Below are positions 43,028-51,643 of a DNA stretch of 64,000 nt, in pieces. Every line of letters starts with the position of its first letter. The stretch's first letter is position 1. Source of the DNA: Thermoproteota archaeon. GTDB lineage: Archaea > Korarchaeota > Korarchaeia > Korarchaeales > Korarchaeaceae. Below the pieces are notes generated by a model. It did no database searches. It had not been told where the DNA came from and worked only from the letters and a program-made list of their open reading frames with translations. Location of the stretch: NCBI GenBank assembly GCA_027491915.1, contig JAOZGC010000002.1:62001-126000 (forward strand). Reading direction: 5' to 3'. The position numbers were made by a program, and so were the translations under genes.

Positions 43028-44051
43028 TTCCCCTCACCACCACTCTTCCCGGCCCCCCTTCCTCTCCCTCGAACTCTGCGCTCACGCCCAGGAGCGACTC
43101 GCACAACTTCACGTTGCTTATCGCGTGGAGGGTGAGACGGGAGATCCTTATCTCTGACTCTCCGGGGGCCAGCGCCAAGTACGGTATCACCATGTCCCCG
43201 GAATGGGGATCCATAGGGGCCCCGGAACGCAAGGCCCCGATCAGGGCCTCGGCCGCCTCCAGCCCCACGACCTCACTGGGCTTCCCCCTCCTCCCGAGGG
43301 AATCTCCCCCGAGCGTGGAGACGGAGGTTTTAGCCCACAGGGTTATTCCCGCTCCGGGCCCGAGACCCTCTCCCACCTCCCTTTCCACCCAGGCGCGCCA
43401 CCCCTCCTTCGCTATCCTCTCCTCAGCGGATCTGGCCATCCTCTCGGCCACGTGGCCCGGTAGAGAGGTGGCGTGCGCCCGGCCTCGGATCTCTCGAACA
43501 TCTCCCCTCTCGACGAGTCTGATGGGCCTGACACGTCCTCCTCCCCTCACCTCCAGCACGGCTCTTCCCCCACCCCTCGGGTAATGTCCCCTGCGGACGA
43601 CCTCTATTCTTGCCTCTACCCCCATTATCCTGAGATTCTTTAGGAAGACCTCCTTCATGTAGTCTATGGGCGGGGCCCTCGGGACGTCGGTGCCCCCGAC
43701 CGCCTCCACCCTGACGTCCTCCTCGGATCCCACGCTGGCCGCGAGTGCCGCCTGAAACAGCAGGGATATGCTCCCAGCTGTCCCTATATCTACGGAAAAT
43801 CTGCCGCCTGGTCTCCGTCTGGGTCTGAACACAACTCTGGTTGATCCAACCTCTGCGCCCTCCACGTCTGCGTCGGCCATCTCCTTCAGAAGCCTGACTA
43901 CCGCCAGGTGCTGCGGTCTGAGTCCGGGCCGGCTTCTCCTTGCCCTCACGTTGTACACCTCCACCGGCTCTCTAATCACACACGCCAGGGCCAGGGCATA
44001 CCTGAGGATGGATCCTCCTCCCTCCCCCACGCTGCCGTCTATCCTGATCAT
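43017..44051 (-). CDS. rtcA: RNA 3'-terminal phosphate cyclase
   Basis: RtcA converts RNA 3'-phosphates into 2',3'-cyclic ends. The 344-residue protein has DGSVGEGGGSILRYALALAC, RPGLRPQHLAVVRLLKEM, FSVDIGTAGSISLLFQAAL and the late PHSGDMVIPYLALA, where the His is the adenylate acceptor of the family. The ATG at 44051 is chosen because GAGGGAGGGGAAAACG precedes it; an ATG at 44075 falls in the promoter. The gene heads an overlapping rtcA-RPA-xpf operon and shares a symmetric A/T promoter with the divergent alkyltransferase gene. Confidence 0.92.
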   Translation of the reverse strand: MIRIDGSVGEGGGSILRYALALACVIREPVEVYNVRARRSRPGLRPQHLAVVRLLKEMADADVEGAEVGSTRVVFRPRRRPGGRFSVDIGTAGSISLLFQAALAASVGSEEDVRVEAVGGTDVPRAPPIDYMKEVFLKNLRIMGVEARIEVVRRGHYPRGGGRAVLEVRGGGRVRPIRLVERGDVREIRGRAHATSLPGHVAERMARSAEERIAKEGWRAWVEREVGEGLGPGAGITLWAKTSVSTLGGDSLGRRGKPSEVVGLEAAEALIGALRSGAPMDPHSGDMVIPYLALAPGESEIRISRLTLHAISNVKLCESLLGVSAEFEGEEGGPGRVVVRGIGI

Positions 44052-44072
44052 CGTTTTCCCCTCCCTCAGGTT

Positions 44073-44083
44073 CAATTAAATTT
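44073..44083. promoter_or_regulatory. Shared TATA element for rtcA and alkyltransferase gene
   Basis: CAATTAAATTT is nearly symmetric. It lies about 27 bases from both the plus ATG at 44105 and the minus ATG at 44051, so both mRNAs would be leaderless or nearly so. Confidence 0.6.
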
Positions 44084-44104
44084 GGGATAGGCCCCACGGA
44101 GCTG

Positions 44105-44728
44105 ATGTACCCCGTAATCCTGCGGACTATCAGAACGAGGGACAGATACGTCGGCCTAGCTTTCTATGGAAATCTCCTGGCCGCGAACACAATACCCCTC
44201 CCGTCGAGGGAGGAGGCCCTCTTGGAGCTCAGGGCTTCCCTGTCCGCCTCTGGAATCCACCCCCCCAGCAACCCCTCATCCCCTCTCGTTCAGGATGTGG
44301 GCGGGGATGTCTCCCAGCTCGGCTCGATGATATACAGGCTGTTCATGGGCGAGGAGGTTTCCCCCTCGCCAGCCCCTGTAGTCCTCTTGAAACCCGACAA
44401 CGACCTCACCGCCAGGGTCTTGGAGGTCGTCGCCCGAATTCCCAGGGGGAGGGTTGCAACCTACTCGGCCGTGGCCGAGGTGGTCGGCACTTCTCCCAGG
44501 GTGGTGGGAAACAAGTTGGCCCTAAACCCATTTCCACTCATAATACCGTGTCACAGGGTGATCCGGAGCGATCTGTTTGTGGGAAACTACGGATACGGCG
44601 CCCTGGTCAAGGGTGGGATCCTGGAGAGGGAGGGAGTAACCGTGGACGTCCCCTCAGGGAAGGTCTCTCGGAGCGCGTTGATCTCATCCTCCGAGCTACT
44701 CCGTTTAAAGAGCAGCGTTCCCTGGTAG
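44105..44728 (+). CDS. ogt: O6-methylguanine-DNA methyltransferase (Ogt-like)
   Basis: This suicidal repair protein takes alkyl groups from O6-guanine onto a cysteine. The 207-residue product has the N-terminal variable domain and the C-terminal domain with IPRGRVATYSAVAEVVG, RVVGNKLALNPFPLIIPCHRV (acceptor Cys in PCHRV) and the following GNYGYG loop, where the usual form has a Gly-Gly-Tyr. No ribosome site is visible and the ATG is 27 bases from the TATA centre. It is divergent from rtcA and lies 16 bases before the crenactin gene. Confidence 0.9.
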   Translation: MYPVILRTIRTRDRYVGLAFYGNLLAANTIPLPSREEALLELRASLSASGIHPPSNPSSPLVQDVGGDVSQLGSMIYRLFMGEEVSPSPAPVVLLKPDNDLTARVLEVVARIPRGRVATYSAVAEVVGTSPRVVGNKLALNPFPLIIPCHRVIRSDLFVGNYGYGALVKGGILEREGVTVDVPSGKVSRSALISSSELLRLKSSVPW

Positions 44729-44744
44729 GCCGAGGGATGCGCCC

Positions 44745-46022
44745 TTGCCTCCCCAGAGAGCCGTCTATGCGGAGGACTACGGAACGTCTTACTTCAAATT
44801 CGGCCCCGTCTGGATAGGGAAATACCCGGAGATGGTAGAGAACAGGGGCTACTTTCCAAAGATATCCAAGGCCGTGGCTGAGATAAGGGGGATCGAGGCC
44901 AGGACCGTCGTGGTAGGCCCCGAGGTGTCGAACTACCTGGAATCCAGGGAAGAGTTGAGAAGGTTATACTATCCAATGCGAAACGGAGTTATCGATAGAG
45001 ATGATAGAAATGGGTGGTTAATTGTTAAAGAATTGACGAGATATGGGCTCAAGAAATTCGCCCCCGTCGGCCGCGAGTCACCCATCGGTCCCTTCGACGG
45101 CTTCTACGTTGTGGCCGCCCTGGCGGCCCAAGCCCCGAGGTACATGTACGAAGAAATCTTCTCGATACACGAGGAGATAAATTCTGAGGAGGGTGGATCT
45201 CTGGTGAAGGCCGTCACCATAATTCCGCAGCCCCTGGCGGTCGCGATAGCTGAGAAGGCCACCACCTGCACGGTCTTGGAGGCCGGCCACGGGAACACCC
45301 AAATAACCCCAATAAGCAGGGACGTCATAAGGTCGGCTCTGATACCTCTCAACCGCGGCGGCGCCGACTCGAACGCCATAACCGCCCAGATATTGAAAGA
45401 TCTTGGCTACGGAAACCTGGCTCGGGAAGAAAAATTCGTCAGGATCTTCAAGGAGATGGCCGGCCTCGTCCCGATAAACCTCGACGAGGCGGTAGAGTGG
45501 GCGAAATCCCATCCGGGCTCCCTCACGAGCTCTTTCACCGTGCCGGGAACCACCGTCAAGGTCGACATGGGGGAGAAGGCCTGGCAGCGCTTCCTGATAG
45601 GGGAGTACTTCTTCAATCCTGGCCACGAGATGTTTGAGAGCTACTATTCGGTGGGATTCACTCCCCCGAGGGACACCGTCCTGCCGGGGGAGACCATCCC
45701 GGGAGACGTTTCCCTGGCCGAGGCCATCCTCATGGCCGTGCGTAAGACACCCGTCGAGATACAACCCGGACTGCTCAGTAAGATCCTCCTATCCGGAGGG
45801 GCCTTCGGCTGGAGGGTGCCAGCTGGCCTGGAGGGAATAGCAGCCGACGCGACCCAGAAGCTGGAGACCATGCTCAGATCCCTTGGCGTGTCGACCTCCC
45901 CGAAGATGGTGGCGGAGCCCCAGTTCTCCGTGTGGCGCGGCTCGATGGTCTACGGACTGTACCTACCCGAGAGGCTCAGGTGGAGCTGGAAGAGCATGGA
46001 AGGGTGGCATCAGATAAGTTGA
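44745..46022 (+). CDS. Crenactin-type archaeal actin
   Basis: Crenactins form actin-like filaments linked to cell shape in TACK archaea. The 425-residue product shows phosphate 1 EDYGTSYFKFGPVWIGKYP, the connecting segment YPMRNGVIDRDDRNGW, phosphate 2 CTVLEAGHGNTQITPI (usual DxGxGxT; here EAGHGNT), and adenosine-binding ILLSGGAFGWRVPAG. The length agrees with crenactin rather than bacterial MreB. The TTG start follows GAGGGA. No arcadin or tubulin genes lie nearby. The 3' end overlaps the DUF72 gene by 13 bases. An AT-rich patch lies at 44960-45050. Confidence 0.85.
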   Translation: MPPQRAVYAEDYGTSYFKFGPVWIGKYPEMVENRGYFPKISKAVAEIRGIEARTVVVGPEVSNYLESREELRRLYYPMRNGVIDRDDRNGWLIVKELTRYGLKKFAPVGRESPIGPFDGFYVVAALAAQAPRYMYEEIFSIHEEINSEEGGSLVKAVTIIPQPLAVAIAEKATTCTVLEAGHGNTQITPISRDVIRSALIPLNRGGADSNAITAQILKDLGYGNLAREEKFVRIFKEMAGLVPINLDEAVEWAKSHPGSLTSSFTVPGTTVKVDMGEKAWQRFLIGEYFFNPGHEMFESYYSVGFTPPRDTVLPGETIPGDVSLAEAILMAVRKTPVEIQPGLLSKILLSGGAFGWRVPAGLEGIAADATQKLETMLRSLGVSTSPKMVAEPQFSVWRGSMVYGLYLPERLRWSWKSMEGWHQIS

Positions 46023-46768
46023 CGATCTAGGACCATCTTCCTGAACTCTAGGGCGTTGTTCCACATGTCCATATTGTTAAAGAGTACGTAGGCTTCTTTT
46101 TTGTTCATTTTTTCTAATTTACCCAACAAATCCTGAAATTCTTGAGTTGAATATGAATATTTATATAAAATTTTTCCATCCTTTCTCCCACCGTGTAGCC
46201 TGAAATAGGCCAAGTCTGAGCCGTCCAGAGGCCTCCGGTAGAAGGGATCCACGACGTGAATTAAATCCAGGTCGTCTAGGAGTCTGATGAGGCCGCGCTC
46301 GTCGATCCACCAACTCTCGTCTCTCGGTTCCCACCCAACCGCGAGCCCTCCCCTATCCAGAGATGAGAAGAAATCTCTCAGATCCCTCTCCGTGAGATCC
46401 GATCTCCTGAACGACGGTGGGGACTGGAAGATCACTATCTTGGAGCCCAACTTCGCCGCCACGACCCTCACCATCTCCCAAGCGGTGAAATTCCCCTCGG
46501 TGGGCCTGAGCATCCCACAATCCGCGCAATCTATTCCGGCCTTCCGCCACACCGGTCCCCCGGGGCGGTGGGTTATGGCCGCCCAGGCCTTCAACGTGTA
46601 CTCAAAATCCTTCGGCGACTCCTTCCTCCATCTCTCCACGGTCGACGCGCGGGGGATCCGGTAGAATGTACGCTGAATTTCCACCAGACCGAATTCCCTG
46701 AAATACCTCTTCCTGGAGGTCGGGAATCCGCAGCAGCCTACCTTCACCCTCATCGGGCGTCTCAACAT
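46010..46768 (-). CDS. DUF72 family protein (YecE-like)
   Basis: DUF72 proteins are TIM-barrel proteins of unknown activity found across prokaryotes. The 252-residue product has the family start VKVGCCGFPTSRKRYFREFG, then EIQRTFYRIPRASTVERWRK, PKDFEYTLKAWAAITH, LAVGWEPRDESWW and, near the end, KEAYVLFNNMDMWNNAL (the Asn-Asn strand of the family, usually YVYFNNh). The ATG follows AGGGTGGT. The segment at 46070-46180 is very AT-rich. It overlaps the crenactin gene tail. Confidence 0.87.
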   Translation of the reverse strand: MLRRPMRVKVGCCGFPTSRKRYFREFGLVEIQRTFYRIPRASTVERWRKESPKDFEYTLKAWAAITHRPGGPVWRKAGIDCADCGMLRPTEGNFTAWEMVRVVAAKLGSKIVIFQSPPSFRRSDLTERDLRDFFSSLDRGGLAVGWEPRDESWWIDERGLIRLLDDLDLIHVVDPFYRRPLDGSDLAYFRLHGGRKDGKILYKYSYSTQEFQDLLGKLEKMNKKEAYVLFNNMDMWNNALEFRKMVLDRQLI

Positions 46769-46811
46769 ACCACCCTTAATACCAGATGAGGTGCGCCCTC
46801 CCAGATGGCCT

Positions 46812-47828
46812 ATGGACCTCCCCTCAGAGGTCTACGAGATAGCCCGTGATATACGCGACATGAAGATCAGGGGAGCCGGTAGAATAGCCAGGGCGGCCGC
46901 CAAAGCTCTCCTGAAGGTGGCGCGGGAATACGAGGCCAAGGACGCGGATGATCTGGTTTCTGCGCTGCTGAGGGCATCTAAACTGCTCGTTGAGACGAGG
47001 CCGACCGCGGTCTCCCTGCCCAACGCCCTCAGGTACGTCGTGGTTAGGGTGCTGGAGGGGGTCGATAGGGGGTACGATCTGAGTGGCATAAGGGAAATCG
47101 CGTCAAAGGCTGCCGAGGAATTTACTGAGTTTTCAACACGAGCGGTCGAATACATCTCAAAATTTGGCTCACACAGGATCAGAGACGGTGATCTGATAAT
47201 GACCCACTGCAACTCGGACGCGGCGATCTCCACCCTGATACAGGCCTGGGAGGAGGGGAAAAGGTTCGAGGTCCTGGCCACCGAGACGCGGCCCAGGTTT
47301 CAGGGGAGGCTAACAGCCGCCAGGCTGGCGGATGCCGGAATCCCAGTGACCCTGATAGTGGACTCGGCGGCCAGGTACTTCATGGAAGACGTCGACGCCG
47401 TGATCGTCGGGGCGGATGCCGTCGCGGCCAACGGAGCCGTGGTGAACAAGATAGGAACCTCTTCCATAGCCCTGGCGGCCCACGAAGCCAGAGTTAACTT
47501 CTTCGTCGCGGCCGAGACCTACAAATTCTCTCCAGAGACCATGCTCGGTTCCCTCATAAGGATAGAGGAGAGAGATCCGTCCGAGGTGGTGGACCGTGAT
47601 TTCCTGGCCGCCCACCCGAACGTCAAGGTTAGAAATCCGGCCTTTGACGTGACTCCTGCGATGTATATAGACCTGATAATAACCGAGAAGGGAGTCATTC
47701 CACCCAGCGCCGCGGTGATAATACTGAAGGAGGAATACGGGTGGTTCACGAGGTCCAGGCTCCCAGAGTTTCTCACAGGCGGGTTGGGGTCGGCCAGGAT
47801 AGAGGAAGACTCCCCCACCACGGCCTGA
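46812..47828 (+). CDS. Ribose-1,5-bisphosphate isomerase (e2b2/R15Pi)
   Basis: In the archaeal AMP pathway this enzyme turns ribose 1,5-bisphosphate into ribulose 1,5-bisphosphate for RuBisCO. The 338-residue protein matches the family: IRGAGRIARAAAKALL, ETRPTAVSLPNALRYV, DLIMTHCNSDAAISTL (the catalytic Cys), TETRPRFQGRLTA, VIVGADAVAANGAVVNKIGT (catalytic Asp), AAETYKFSPETMLG, and NPAFDVTPAMYIDLII. The ATG at 46812 is preferred because it matches the family start (MDLPSEVYEIARDI) and lies ~30 bases from CTTAATACC; GTG 46791 is an alternative. The RuBisCO-like gene lies tail to tail, 2 bases away. Confidence 0.92.
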   Translation: MDLPSEVYEIARDIRDMKIRGAGRIARAAAKALLKVAREYEAKDADDLVSALLRASKLLVETRPTAVSLPNALRYVVVRVLEGVDRGYDLSGIREIASKAAEEFTEFSTRAVEYISKFGSHRIRDGDLIMTHCNSDAAISTLIQAWEEGKRFEVLATETRPRFQGRLTAARLADAGIPVTLIVDSAARYFMEDVDAVIVGADAVAANGAVVNKIGTSSIALAAHEARVNFFVAAETYKFSPETMLGSLIRIEERDPSEVVDRDFLAAHPNVKVRNPAFDVTPAMYIDLIITEKGVIPPSAAVIILKEEYGWFTRSRLPEFLTGGLGSARIEEDSPTTA

Positions 47829-47830
47829 GA

Positions 47831-48925
47831 TCACGGCCTGTACCCCCATCTCTCTAGGGCTATCCTCAGATCCTCGCTCACTTTTGCAGCCTCTAAAACA
47901 GTCTCTCCCCTCAAAAAAGCGTCTATCGCCTGCCTGATTGCTGAGATCCCACTTTCCTCTCCGTTCGGATGGAGCCATGGAGAGTCCGGCATTATTAGTA
48001 CTTCCTCAATAGAGTTCTCCAGATTAGATTCCACGGTTCCAGGGTGGATCGCCCCCTGTATCACCGGCATGGACTTCCCGATCCGGTCCTCAGAGGTCAG
48101 CGCGTTCACGGCCCGCCTGAATTCCCAAACATCCGTCCCGTTCCCAACCGCCGGAACTCCCACCATGCTGCCGCCGAGCAGCCTGGCCAGGCGGCACCTG
48201 GCCGGAGGAGACAGGCCCTCCGTCTCCCTACCGTAGACGAAAATGGGGACCGCACCGAGATTCCTCCTGAACTCCAAGAGCCCCATCCAACCTCCATATC
48301 TGAGAGAGAAGCCCAGCAGCCTCGCTCCAGAATCCATGGCTCTATTGGCGTTTTCCACCGCCTTCCACCCTGACACGTTCACCACGTAGTCCACCCTACG
48401 CCCGGTCTCCTCTCTGACCCTGTCTCTCATGTCGGCAATATGCGACGACCTGGCGCTTACCTCATCAGGCTTGACCAGCCAAGGGGGATCTACTCCGACG
48501 TCCAGGCCCCTGAGGGCAAGCTCGTAGAACCTGCGCCCCACATCAGCCGGGGCCGCGCCCGGAGGAAGTCTGATGTGGGAGGCTACTCCCGGGCCCCTCA
48601 GCCCCAGTTCCCTGGACAGGTCGATCAGCCCAACCCCGGGCCCGCCGAGGCGGGATTCGACGTCGGGGGGAACCTCGAAGTCGTTCACCATCCCCACCCG
48701 GGTCAAGTCACCGAGCACCCCTATCAGGGCCTGCTCTCCCAAATCCCGGAGGATCTCAGGCGGCAGTCGTATGGTGATCCTATCACCGTGGGTTTCTACC
48801 CTTCCCCCCATGAAAGAGGCCCACTTCTCCGCCATCTCCACGGAGTCGGAGATAGAGACCGACCCGGTCAGGTTCACCTCTATTAGTATCGTCCGCCCCG
48901 AATCCGACCCAGCCAGCGGGGCCAC
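47831..48925 (-). CDS. Divergent RuBisCO-like protein (form III-related), active site mostly lost
   Basis: The 364-residue product is recognisable as a RuBisCO large-chain relative by three stretches: LSRELGLRGPGVASHIRLPPG (usual 'GI.RPLLGTI.KPK.GL'), ADVGRRFYELALRGLDVGVD (usual 'E..R..YE...GG.D.IKDDE') and the C-terminal AIHPGTVESN with SAIRQAIDAFLRGETVLEAA and LRIALERWG. Catalytic residues are changed: KPK to RLP, the KDDE Lys/Asp/Glu not in place unless a KPDE six residues later is used, HAHR to VYGR, SGG to QGA, and loop 6 Lys missing. Its shortened N-domain is also unlike the ~430-residue normal form. The neighbour is ribose-1,5-bisphosphate isomerase, its pathway partner. Confidence 0.75.
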   Translation of the reverse strand: MAPLAGSDSGRTILIEVNLTGSVSISDSVEMAEKWASFMGGRVETHGDRITIRLPPEILRDLGEQALIGVLGDLTRVGMVNDFEVPPDVESRLGGPGVGLIDLSRELGLRGPGVASHIRLPPGAAPADVGRRFYELALRGLDVGVDPPWLVKPDEVSARSSHIADMRDRVREETGRRVDYVVNVSGWKAVENANRAMDSGARLLGFSLRYGGWMGLLEFRRNLGAVPIFVYGRETEGLSPPARCRLARLLGGSMVGVPAVGNGTDVWEFRRAVNALTSEDRIGKSMPVIQGAIHPGTVESNLENSIEEVLIMPDSPWLHPNGEESGISAIRQAIDAFLRGETVLEAAKVSEDLRIALERWGYRP

Positions 48926-48946
48926 CCACCACCTCCCGGCCGGGTC

Positions 48947-48955
48947 GTTATAATC
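48947..48955. promoter_or_regulatory. Shared TATA element for RuBisCO-like gene and Clp1-type kinase
   Basis: GTTATAATC lies about 25 bases from both the minus GTG at 48925 and the plus GTG at 48976, a spacing that fits leaderless transcripts in both directions. Confidence 0.55.
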
Positions 48956-48975
48956 TTCCCCCGTCCTCCGGGCCG

Positions 48976-50226
48976 GTGCCGGTGGAATTAGACCTGGACC
49001 CCGGAGAGGGCCTGCTGGTGAGAACGCCGTGCTATCTCTCGATGGCCGGCGGCGACGTGGACGTCTGGGGCCTACCCCTGGAGGGAGGCCAGCTTAGGAT
49101 AGGAATCCCGGAGCTCACCCTCCTTGTGACCGCGCGCTCTCGAACGACGCTGAGACTGGAGGCGGTCGGCCACAGGATCGTGAGGAACCCAATACCTGAG
49201 GAGTGGTGGTCGGCCGCCGAGAAGGCCAGGGATGCGGAGAGGGTAGTCATACTGGGCGAGACCGACTCTGGGAAGAGCGGGCTTCTCTTCTACCTGGCGA
49301 ACGTCCTCTCCATATCGGGACTGAGGGTGGGAATCGTGGACTCTGACCTGGGCCAGAAGGACCTGGGCCCTCCGGCCACCGTGGCGGCGGCCGCCTTCGC
49401 CTCGCCGCCCCTCCACCCCGGCCTAGCCGAGCCGGAGTTCCTGTACTTCGTCGGAGATACAAGTCCCAGGGGGCACCTCCTTCAAGTGGTCGCCGGGGTG
49501 CGCTCATCTCTGGATTACCTGGGAAGACGCCCAGACGTCACCCTAGTAAACACCAGCGGGTACGTCTCCGGGAGCGCCGCCCGGGCGCTGAAGTATCACA
49601 AGCTGGAGGTGATCAGGCCTGATCTGGTCTTCGTAATCGGCGATCGGGGAGAGGTCTCCCACTTGCCGAGGGTGATTCCCCCAGGTCCGGAGGTCCAGAT
49701 CCTGCCAGGTCCTCCGTCCATAATCAAGAAAGACCGGTCCAGGAGATACGCCGTCAGGAGGGCCAGGTGGATCCGCTACCTGTCGGGCGCCTCTGAGACT
49801 AAAGTGGATTTCTCTGAGGTCAGGGCACTCGGAACCCTCCTCTTCACCGGAAGGCCGTCTCCGGCGGCAGCCTCGTTGGCGTCGGATCTTATCGGGAGGG
49901 AGATTAACTACCTGGAGATCTCCCCGGACGTAGTCTCCATCTTGGTCGAGGGGGGGCTCTCTAGGGCGGAGATCAGGGCACTCGCCTCGTCTTTCGGGGT
50001 TGAGGTTCGTGCCGCCGCGCCGTCCTCCTACGACGGCCTCCTGGTGGGTCTCATGTCTGAGACCGGAGGCTGTTTGGGTCTGGGACTGCTGTCGGACCTC
50101 AATCCAGGTGAGATGAGGGGTTCCGTGATCTCCAGGGTAAAGAAGTTCGCTTATGTTAAATTCGGATACATAAGACTCTCCAGATCCTTGGAGGAGATCG
50201 GGAGGAGGGAGGTGGCCGCACCGTGA
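48976..50226 (+). CDS. Polynucleotide 5'-hydroxyl kinase (Clp1/Grc3 family)
   Basis: Clp1-type kinases phosphorylate RNA or DNA 5'-OH ends, for example in tRNA exon handling. The 416-residue product has an N-terminal beta domain, the P-loop VVILGETDSGKSGLLFYLAN near 91-110, the substrate/Walker B segment VGIVDSDLGQKDLGPPATVA, and YFVGDTSPRGHL, then a C-terminal domain. This is the archaeal arrangement. The GTG start is near a shared TATA element. Its stop overlaps the glycerate kinase start (GTGA). With RtcA about 5 kb away this region handles RNA ends at both sides. Confidence 0.86.
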   Translation: MPVELDLDPGEGLLVRTPCYLSMAGGDVDVWGLPLEGGQLRIGIPELTLLVTARSRTTLRLEAVGHRIVRNPIPEEWWSAAEKARDAERVVILGETDSGKSGLLFYLANVLSISGLRVGIVDSDLGQKDLGPPATVAAAAFASPPLHPGLAEPEFLYFVGDTSPRGHLLQVVAGVRSSLDYLGRRPDVTLVNTSGYVSGSAARALKYHKLEVIRPDLVFVIGDRGEVSHLPRVIPPGPEVQILPGPPSIIKKDRSRRYAVRRARWIRYLSGASETKVDFSEVRALGTLLFTGRPSPAAASLASDLIGREINYLEISPDVVSILVEGGLSRAEIRALASSFGVEVRAAAPSSYDGLLVGLMSETGGCLGLGLLSDLNPGEMRGSVISRVKKFAYVKFGYIRLSRSLEEIGRREVAAP

Positions 50227-51599
50227 TGATCAAGAACTTCGGGGAGCTGCTGTCTAACGCCCCCTCGGAGGTCGACAGGAAGGCCCGCTGGCTGGCCCTG
50301 TCGGCCGTAGAGGCGGCCATACGGGAGGCTGATCCGGAGGAGGCAGTGACCTCCGCCTTATCGCTCTCTAGTGGCTCCATTGAACTCCGATCCGGCCAGA
50401 CTATTCCCCTAAGCGGAAGAGTATTCGTCGTCGGGGCAGGCAAAGCCACCGGCTTGATGTGCAAGGGGGTACTCAGAGTCCTGTCGGACCTCCCAGTAGA
50501 GGGCGCGGTGAACGTGCCCCGGGGGACCGAAGGACTATTCGATCTGAACAGCGTGGAGATCACGCCCGCGGGTCACCCCCTCCCGGATAGGGGAACCCTA
50601 GAGGGAACCCGCAAGATAGTGGAGATAGCCGAGAGATCCGGCGAGGGGGACGTCCTGATCGCCCTCATATCGGGCGGCGGGTCGGCGCTCATGGAGCTCC
50701 CTGAGGGCAATATATCTCTCAATGATCTGAGAAAAATGAACGATTTATTGATAAAATCCGGAGCTAAAATACAAGAAATAAACAGCGTTCGCAAGCACGT
50801 GTCCCGCGTCAAGGGGGGGAGGCTGGCGGCCTTGGCCCAGCCAGCCAGCGTGGTGTCCCTGATAATCTCAGACGTGATAGGAGACCCCCTGGACTCCATA
50901 GCCTCCGGGCCGACCGCCCCGGATCCGACTACCTATGAAGATGCCTGGGAAGTCATCCAGAAGTACGGACTCGGAGACGATATGCCGGAATCCATCTTGG
51001 AGGTACTCAAGAGGGGGATGAGGGGAGACCTGCCGGAGACCCCCAAGCCCGGGGATCCGGTTTTCGAAAACGTGGTCAACCTCATAGTCGCCAGCAATTG
51101 GGACTCTCTGAGGGCTGCCGAGGCCGTCCTCTCCCGAAATGGCGTTAGGGTCGTCAACTTGGGCCCCCTTGTGGAGGGAGAGGCGAGGCATGTGGGAGTC
51201 GTCCTGGCCTCGATCCTGAGGGCGGCCAGCGAGGGTAGATTTTCGACACCTCCTCCCGTGGCCCTGCTGGCCGGTGGAGAAACCACGGTGAGGGTGACCG
51301 GGAGCGGAATCGGCGGGAGAAATCAAGAGCTGGTGCTCGGCGCGGTCAAGAAGCTGGCTGGCCTGCGCGGAGTCGTTCTAACTTCTGTCGGGACCGACGG
51401 GGTAGACGGAGTCACCGAGGCGGCCGGGGCCCTGGCCGACGGATCAACCCTCGACAGGGCTTACTCCATGGGAATGGACCCTGATTTCTACTTGGAGAAC
51501 AACGACTCCAACACCTTCTTCGGCAGGTTGGGCGATCTCGTGGTGACCGGGCCCACCCTAACCAACGTCATGGACGTCATGGTGGGAGTGGCCCTGTGA
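50223..51599 (+). CDS. Glycerate 2-kinase (GckA/MOFRL family)
   Basis: This kinase makes 2-phosphoglycerate from glycerate in the semi-phosphorylative branched Entner-Doudoroff route or in serine/glycerate degradation. The 458-residue protein shows VFVVGAGKATGLM, ITPAGHPLPD, LIALISGGGSALMELPEG, INSVRKHVSRVKGGRLA, LIISDVIGDPLDSIASGPTA, the MOFRL domain start LLAGGETTVRVTGSGIGGRN and LTSVGTDGVDGVTEAAGA. GTG 50223 overlaps the upstream stop; ATG 50226 is an equal choice. An AT-rich patch is at 50705-50785. Confidence 0.91.
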   Translation: MMIKNFGELLSNAPSEVDRKARWLALSAVEAAIREADPEEAVTSALSLSSGSIELRSGQTIPLSGRVFVVGAGKATGLMCKGVLRVLSDLPVEGAVNVPRGTEGLFDLNSVEITPAGHPLPDRGTLEGTRKIVEIAERSGEGDVLIALISGGGSALMELPEGNISLNDLRKMNDLLIKSGAKIQEINSVRKHVSRVKGGRLAALAQPASVVSLIISDVIGDPLDSIASGPTAPDPTTYEDAWEVIQKYGLGDDMPESILEVLKRGMRGDLPETPKPGDPVFENVVNLIVASNWDSLRAAEAVLSRNGVRVVNLGPLVEGEARHVGVVLASILRAASEGRFSTPPPVALLAGGETTVRVTGSGIGGRNQELVLGAVKKLAGLRGVVLTSVGTDGVDGVTEAAGALADGSTLDRAYSMGMDPDFYLENNDSNTFFGRLGDLVVTGPTLTNVMDVMVGVAL

Positions 51600-51643
51600 A
51601 CCTCGGCCCTTATTAATTCGGCCAGCCCAGATCTTAGGAGAGA

